Source: Paragonimus westermani (lineage: Eukaryota; Platyhelminthes; Trematoda; Plagiorchiida; Troglotrematidae). From it: 64,000 bases of DNA. Shown here piece by piece: positions 58,038-64,000 of the stretch. The notes under the pieces are model-generated. The model worked only from the letters and a program-made list of their open reading frames with translations, ran no database searches and was not told the DNA's origin. Every line of letters starts with the position of its first letter. Within the stretch, counting starts at the first letter, position 1. The stretch spans positions 24,702 through 88,701 of the forward strand of contig QNGE01003089.1 of NCBI GenBank assembly GCA_008508345.1, in the 5' to 3' direction. Both the position numbers and the translations under genes were made by a program.

Positions 58038-60844
58038 CTGTGATAACATCATGAAAACCACGAAATGTTAATAGGTTTAGAGACATAGTCACCAGGTTGA
58101 CTCATACTTTGTGTACTTAATGAATCCAAGATAACCGAAAAGAATAGTTGTATTCAGTGCGTTCGATCAGTTAATAAATCTACTCAATCTGGAAGATCCT
58201 CACGTCACCATAGTGAAAGAGGGGGCAGTCAAGACACTTTCTTTGGAGAAACACGTTAGGGTTAAAATAGAGGAGGGAAATTCGTAAAAACTTTGTATCT
58301 GCTGGTCCAACAAATGATCCACATTGGCTCTGCTGTCCCGTGAAAATGAAACTGTACAGTGTAGTTGTATTTCATAGTTAATTACAATTGTCTGAAAATA
58401 CCCGAATAATATTCCGTTTCAATATACACAAGTCTAATCAGTGGGACGGACGAAACAGTGGAACGGATTACTGGTGCCCAATTTATAGGGATATCAATCC
58501 ATAAAAAACATCCATATCATAAGCCGACACAAGTGAAGGAATTTTCGCCGAATGAGTTTGTTAAAGTGCATCTGGTGGCCTTATTTGCTGTGTCAGTCGG
58601 CAGCATTACAGAAGGATACATGTCGGATCTCAGTTACGCCATCGATTGCTCTAGTCTTCTTATAGTCATGTTCAAGCACACCCCAATCCGTAAACGATAC
58701 AAACGTGTTTATTCATATAACCTCAATTGACAAATACCATCGTATCTGTGTTGGTGACAGCTTAAGTCTGGTAGTAGAAATTTCTCCATATTTAGAGTAC
58801 GGTGATCTGAATTGAGGTTGCCTAGTTGTGTACATGTGGTTTCAATGTGTTCAGTTATTCCCATACTCGGCCCGCAAAAGACGTAGTTAACAGACACACG
58901 TAAGTAGTCCTGTTATCCGAGCACAATAACACGAGTATTGAAAAGTTCTATAAATGGTTTATCTCTCTAAATTGACAAACTCGAACTTGGACTTGAGTCT
59001 TTTCGGAAAGGTAGCCTGACACCAGCATGACTCGGAACTGTGGGAATGATTACCCATGATTTGAATAAATTATGGTTATTCCTTTTTGGTTTCTGTACCG
59101 TGTTAACTATCGGTAGTTAATTTCTAGATGGTTACTGATAATTTCATCTAGGTGTTAGCTATACCCCGGTACCTTGTGAGAAAAGCCTTCCAAAGTCATG
59201 TATCGTCTTCATCCTCGAACAGTTAAAATGAACACTATAATTCTAAACTTTCGTACACTTAAATTTTTGAGGTACACACTTCATCAATATTAAGTGGCAG
59301 AGTCTGCACACGTATAAAATTCGTGTGATCTAAGCACAATACTTAAAAACCGTTTGGCCCAATTTCCATACGTACCCTACACACAGGAGTGGTCAGTTTG
59401 GTCTGCAGACGCTATATTACAGACATCAAGCGCGGTGCAATTGATACTTTATACGTCGCCTTGATTCCACAGTTGTTTCGTCGACCATGATGTTTAACGG
59501 TGGTTGTGGCATTACTTATCCCCAACTTCTTGTGCATCTCTAATAGATCTGACCAATCCAAAAGCGCGTTTGGGATAGAACGTTATTAAATTAATGATTC
59601 ATAATCCCTGTGAAGTTCACAGAGACAGACTCTCAGTGGACAAAGCTGTCAATGATAAATTCTTATCGTTGGCTGGTAAACTGGTATAAAAGTCATTATT
59701 GGCTAAATAGACAGAGAGCATTTTTGGGGAAAAAATGATTCACGGAGCAAGCATTCCGAAAAATATATTGATACCTTGAGATTAATGCTGCAGAACGCGT
59801 ACTCCGAACCTCAGCAACAAGTTGATACGTTCACACCTATCCAACCAGGTAGACTACACAAAACCTATCTTATCTGTGTTTGTAACCACTGGAAAGTGGC
59901 ATTTTTAGTTATATGACACCTCATGCGTTCTTATTTGTGACCTACAATTCCCTAGTCGTTACAAAAATTAAGCTACATTGCATCAACCAGTAGTGAAAAT
60001 CTATAAGCAAACGCTGATAATAACTACGATTTTTTCACAAATCATCAACGTAAGTTGATACCACTTGCGCTGTAAATGTATGTGTCCCAAAGCATTGATT
60101 CTGGTGGTGATGTAAAACCAAAGTAAGTTCAGTTATATTTGTGGTCCAGTGAAATCATCAACGAACAAAGTGGACGCTGAAATCTGACGATTATAGTGTT
60201 TGTTTAAAAATCTGTAGATTCAGCAGGACCGCTTACCATTCGGTTATATTCACTGAAACCGTGTCAATCGAATGGTGGAGATCCAGAAAATCCGTTGCAA
60301 TGCTTGTCCTCAAACGGAATCTTCACCGTAGCCAGCTAAGTTTCGGTTTTGGCTCGTCAGGTCTAACAAGACTGAGTCCCGAATTACCTCGATCCGTGTT
60401 ACTGTGTCCAAAACTAAGGTAACTGACGCAGTGATGGGACACGTCGGCTGAGTGGCTCTCGTCCAGTGCACTATTCACAGTGAAAAGCTCAAGACAAAAC
60501 ATTCGCATAGCCTGCGTTAGGCGCAAATGGACAAAGCTCAAGTCGGTTTGCAAATTTTCCACCGTCTAAGGGTGCTATGATACAAAATACCATTCACATT
60601 ACAGTTTATGATGATTCCCCGTGAACGTTTGTTTCAAAACCATTTGTTTTCTTCTAATCTGGTACATAGTAAATAGTTGAAGTTTGAGCAAGATTTGAAC
60701 CATTGGCTCAACTCAGTGCTACAAGAAGTTTTATTCGTAAGACAATCCTATTTTCACGCTTCGTGAAACAGTCTGAACCCCTAAGGCTGTGGCCAGTGAA
60801 AGTATTCTTCGAGTATCTCTGATTCTACTGATTCGATTACATAC
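58038..60844. other. Intron of the C2-like gene
   Basis: About 2.8 kb. An 80-codon minus-strand frame at 60323-60562 is open, but splice phases do not allow it between the neighbouring exons. Nothing else was recognised. Confidence 0.45.
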
Positions 60845-61006
60845 TTTGAACTGATAAACCGACTGCATTCTTGATATCCACCTGAAGTCCGGCAGTCACA
60901 CGGTAGCGAAACGGGAGGATAGATCGAGCTTGCATTGGTACGTCAGTGCTGGGTGAGAGTCGCTTAAGGACAAATTTATCCAATTTCTCTCGAGTAGCTG
61001 CCTCAC
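60845..61006 (-). CDS. C2-like gene, exon next to a duplicated splice acceptor
   Basis: Two bases complete the Arg codon split at the end of exon 62587-62761, then EAATREKLDKFVLKRLSPS, ARSILPFRYRVTAGLQVDI and KNAVGLSVQ follow, and one base (A) is left before GTATGT. The segment FRYRVTAGLQVDIKNAVGL looks like the first strand of a C2-like domain. I chose the acceptor at 61007-61009 because it keeps the frame; a second, stronger-looking acceptor lies 25 bases upstream at 61032-61034 and would give an early stop. The residue before the exon (Arg) is compatible only with the chosen site. Confidence 0.7.
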
Positions 61007-61037
61007 CTGAAATCTCGAGTAGCTGCCTCACCTGAAA
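60988..61037 (-). repeat. Perfect 25-bp tandem duplication over a 3' splice site
   Basis: The 25 bases 60988-61012 are repeated exactly at 61013-61037. Each unit contains, on the minus strand, TTTCAG followed by GTGAGGCAGC, so both the acceptor AG and the exon start are doubled. Confidence 0.9.
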
Positions 61038-62586
61038 ACAACGGAAATGTGTAACAGAAGCGTACTTACAGGAACTCTGTAATGACATATCAAAAAGGAC
61101 GGGACAAAACAATGAGTCTCAAAATGTCGTCCAATTGGTATGGCAGATGTGGAACGTTGACTTCTCTATCTCAATGAAATAATTAGAAATCAATTAGACG
61201 TGTTGTCTGCTCACTTTACGCCTTATCGTTAAATATGGTGAAATCATGTTAACGTCCAGCAATTGCAATTAACTAATTGTAAGCCATTATTGAGCGGTTG
61301 ACCTCGGGATTTCAGAACAGATAAAATTTCCACCTAGTTTTTTCGACAAGAGTTCGTGGTCCGTTGTGAATGGTGTTCAGGTTGAATCGTCAAATGCTTC
61401 ACCTAGTCATCGATAATAAAACACGGCTCAACAACTTCACTGACATTAAAGGTATCGATGTGACTGCGAAGTTTCGTTCGTAGGCTTAAAGGTTGACGTT
61501 AACAGAGAATGTGTGCGTCCCTAGTCAAGACAAACAGACAACTTGAGCGCTGTTCACAAGCCAGGTCGGCTGTGTCTAGCTGTGATAATTCTGCCCTCCA
61601 ATTTTGAGGTCAGTGGATCAGTGGTCAACAAGGTTGACCCATTAAAACGTATGTGAGGCTCAACTCCCAGCCGCGGCGATGATATGCACTATTGAGGAGC
61701 CCTAAAAGAACGGAATCCTAAACGAGCGTTCCAACTCGAAAGGGGTGGATGAAGATTTAGCTGAATGAAAACACTGCAATCAAACGTGAGACTTGCTCAC
61801 GTTAGGGTGGTCTGTCGTATATGCTCCGTATGCTTTCTGTTTGTACAGCAATCCGTGCTAAGTTGTGTGTTTATGTGTTAATTTGCTACTGTTTATTTAG
61901 GCAGACTTTGTCGATTAGGTCACCGTTATTTAGAGAAGACCCGAAGGCATGTAAAAAATTTCTGCGTTGTCAACGGTTGCTAGACAGACGTTCAGATTTT
62001 GAGATGAATCATTTGGACACCACCCAGTGGATACTGATGATAAACACTGAGACCCACCCTCCATTAGCTATTCAAGTTCGGCTGACCACGGGTGCCAAAT
62101 AAGGAATTTTATCTTTGATAAGTGGATTGAGAATAACACAAAGTTACGGGCAAGTTATAGTAATCTGTGTAACACCCACTTCGTGTGGTCTTCTACAGAA
62201 TATTCCGTCGCAACAAAGCAAGCCTGCTAGGGATCACAACAATTTGCACATTTGGTTGATCTGTTTGATGAGGTTCATTGCTGAGTACCTTATCCTTGTC
62301 TTATGAAGTGTAACATACTCTGAAATAATTGAAACAATTTGTAGACAGTGCCAAGATAGTCAGATAGTTTCACCGTCTTTAATGCCGTACATGGGTGAGT
62401 CGTATACAACCCACCAGTTGCAGGCAACTTTGGGTATATTCACGGCCTCCTTGGAACAGGGGTAGACGATTTGTCGGTTTGTTCACAAAGTTAGCTCATT
62501 TGAGGCCATGCTTGCCAATAATTATTCCAGAATGATTTGTGTTGAATGTGTCCTTAATGAATATATGGTTCACATACGTGACTTAC
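61038..62586. other. Intron of the C2-like gene with a SINE
   Basis: Besides the SINE at 61590-61810 nothing was recognised. Plus-strand frames at 61821-62102 and 62115-62306 are open but show no known motif. Confidence 0.45.
61590..61810 (+). repeat. SINE family A, near-complete copy
   Basis: Head with GAGGTCAGTGGATCAGTGGT (A box) and AGGCTCAACTCCCAGCCG (B-box region), then GATATGCACTATTGAGGAGC and body blocks up to AATCAAACGTGAGACTTG. Divergence is moderate. Confidence 0.65.
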
Positions 62587-62761
62587 GCTGGCGGTCTTCT
62601 GATCTTCCTTCGCGCTTTGACAAATCGAGAACAACCCGTAAGAAAGTAGTCTTTTCTCGGTCCGATTGAAAAAGGCGATAGATAACCCACTCCAGTTCAC
62701 TTGGACAAGCCTCATCAGATTGATAAGTTCGTTCGCGATAGGGCGGATTCGGAATTGGATC
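62587..62761 (-). CDS. C2-like gene, first exon in the window
   Basis: The acceptor CTACCCTCTACAG and the donor CAGC/GTAAGT border a frame that starts phase 0 and leaves one base. It encodes DPIPNPPYRERTYQSDEACP, SELEWVIYRLFQSDREKTTF and LRVVLDLSKREGRSEDRQR. The exon is rich in charged residues. Earlier exons must lie beyond 62761, because the exon begins in the middle of a protein; the LINE fragments after 63230 lie in that direction. Counting the doubtful last exon, the seven exons give 393 residues in one frame. Confidence 0.75.
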
Positions 62762-62770
62762 CTGTAGAGG

Positions 62771-62785
62771 GTAGTAGTAGTAGTA
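62771..62785 (-). repeat. (TAC)n microsatellite in the polypyrimidine region
   Basis: Five GTA units on the plus strand, read as TACTACTAC on the minus strand, 6 to 20 bases before the acceptor of exon 62587-62761. The repeat replaces part of a usual pyrimidine tract. Confidence 0.8.
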
Positions 62786-63229
62786 AGTATTCAGTGCGCT
62801 TGTGGGTAACAAAGAAATCGTTTCAGATATTTACAGTGGTTTTTTAGCCTCACTCTAAATATGTTATTCCCACAATAGACTTCCGTGATATTCGACAGCG
62901 CTTCGTCAGGTTTAATGCTAAGTTAACTAAGTCTTGAGTGTAGGGAGAGGTTTTGACAACAAACTAGCCCCACGTTAGATGACAGACTAGTCAAGTTTGT
63001 TCCACAGAAAGTATGACGTACACCTGGTGGGGATTGACGATGAACTGCTTTGTCTTACACTGTCTCACTGAGCAAGGTTTGATTACCCTAGTTAGTTGTT
63101 TGCCTAGCATAGACAAAATAAGTCAAAACTGTTTGCGGCACTCACAAGATGAGAGTGGGGACATCCTAACTAGTGGATGACTGACCGATTCTGATTAGGC
63201 TGACAACAAGATATTGGTTAACAATTTTC
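62786..63229. other. Unassigned sequence
   Basis: No feature seen. Confidence 0.4.
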
Positions 63230-63420
63230 AACAGACCATGGTAGACCCTACTTCGTACTCTGTCAAACATGCTAGAATGCGCTTTGAAGTCTCAAAGTGC
63301 ACACTGATTCTGCAACACTGCGGTGATTACGCAGAGATGATGCTGAATAATGAAGTTATGAGGGATGTTGACAGAGTTGTTCGATAGAAAATTGAACCAA
63401 CATTGGCCGATGTACAAGGG
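63230..63420 (+). pseudogene. LINE fragment, late RT palm region
   Basis: The plus strand reads ARMRFEVSKCTLILQHC and then NNEVMRDVDRVVR before a stop. This corresponds to GMHFAPSKCKVLLQDW and the following part in LINE copy 1. It lies upstream of a fragment that encodes an earlier part of the same protein. Confidence 0.6.
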
Positions 63421-63589
63421 ATGAAATAGAAGCTAATACCTCAAAGGCTGTAGAGGTGTTCACAAATCCACAGCAGCCACAAACAGAGGGGTATTTTTGC
63501 CAGGTTTACGTGTTCCGTATATGAGGCTACTGTACAGGCTAATCCACCTTAAGACTGTTCAACTTGTGTGGACGACGGAAACCATCCAC

Positions 63590-64000
63590 TCGAGTTAGGC
63601 TGACTCGATAATAATTCCTATATTCAAGAAGGGTATCAGGAGCTCTTGCGAAAACCATAGAGGAATCAGTTTAACCCTGGTCATTTCTAGGGTTTTAGTA
63701 TCCACTGCAGCTCAGGAGGTACACATTAGAGAGGAACAGGCAGGGTTTCGCCCCGGGCGGAGATGTATAGATCACATTTTTACACTTAGCCAAATTCTGG
63801 AACAGCTAGCCAACAATTGTTGTATTTCCCGACTATAAAGGGGCGTTCCATTCAGTAGATCAATCTGCACTGTTCGAGTCGCTCAAACGCAGAGGTGTGC
63901 CGACTAAATATGTGAACGTACTGTCGGCACTCTATTCCCATACCTCAGCTCAGGTTAGGGTTTACGGTGAACTGTCTGACAGTTTCAGCACCATGAGCGG
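63590..64000 (+). pseudogene. LINE fragment, early RT region, runs off the window
   Basis: On the plus strand, with a few frame changes: KKGIRSSCENHRGISL, LEIREEQAGFRPGR-like sequence (visible as REEQAGFRPGRRCIDHIFTL), DYKGAFHSVDQSALFESLKR (first catalytic Asp changed to the sequence FPDYKGAFHS) and VNVLSALYSHTSAQVRVYGE. These are the fingers and early palm of the same LINE type as copies 1 and 2. The window ends before the YADD box. Confidence 0.7.

Noticed and set aside
60323..60562. 80-codon minus-strand open frame between two exons of the C2-like gene
   Set aside because: It has possible acceptors, but none leaves two bases in the right frame after exon 60845-61006 without hitting a stop, while the neighbours join perfectly without it.
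1..64000. CRISPR arrays, bacterial operons, phage or rRNA genes
   Set aside because: No regularly spaced repeats, ribosome-binding sites, dense gene clusters or rRNA-like sequence; the window is clearly eukaryotic.

Overview
The window looks like a scaffold piece from a digenean flatworm (trematode) genome. The evidence is a mosaic of decayed Ty3/gypsy elements of the CsRn1 type (first described in Clonorchis), Penelope-like elements with a GIY-YIG nuclease, a non-LTR retrotransposon family ending in an (ATG)n tail, tRNA-derived SINEs, multi-kilobase introns with GT-AG borders, and a 903-base run of N that marks an assembly gap. No bacterial operons, CRISPR arrays or rRNA genes were seen. The organism assignment is inference; no species can be named from the sequence alone.

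Layout. 1-4726: a CsRn1-like LTR element on the minus strand with both LTRs (E1); its LTRs are almost identical but its gag-pol is broken. 5223-22682: five coding exons of a plus-strand immunoglobulin-superfamily cell-surface gene (signal peptide, one V-like domain, one I-set domain, start of a third), all in compatible splice phase. Its about 10 kb first intron holds two further minus-strand CsRn1-like elements (E2 about 5690-9242; E3 about 9665-13135, with short diverged LTRs) and a Penelope GIY-YIG remnant (about 14041-14530). 22683-38456: apparently non-coding, with SINE copies and one 5'-truncated but open non-LTR reverse transcriptase copy (32652-33664).

38457-62761: a minus-strand host gene of at least six exons (plus a possible last exon) with matching splice phases. 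It encodes a C2-like, beta-rich protein whose C-terminal half loosely resembles CCDC17-type proteins. Its introns carry a second non-LTR copy interrupted by the N gap (39500-41013), a nearly complete but broken Penelope-like element (45540-47420), a second Penelope RT fragment (54940-55240) and several SINEs. A perfect 25-bp tandem duplication straddles one of its 3' splice sites. 63230-64000: rearranged pieces of the same non-LTR family, running off the window end.

How it fits together: two host genes, one on each strand, with mobile DNA filling the introns and flanks. All three LTR elements lie antisense to the immunoglobulin gene. The observations most worth following are the mismatch in E1 between near-identical LTRs and a dead interior with an in-frame loss of the integrase core, an outward-facing TATA-like box in the E1 LTR pointing at the immunoglobulin gene, and the duplicated splice acceptor in the minus-strand gene. 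I did not find a clearly new multi-gene system.
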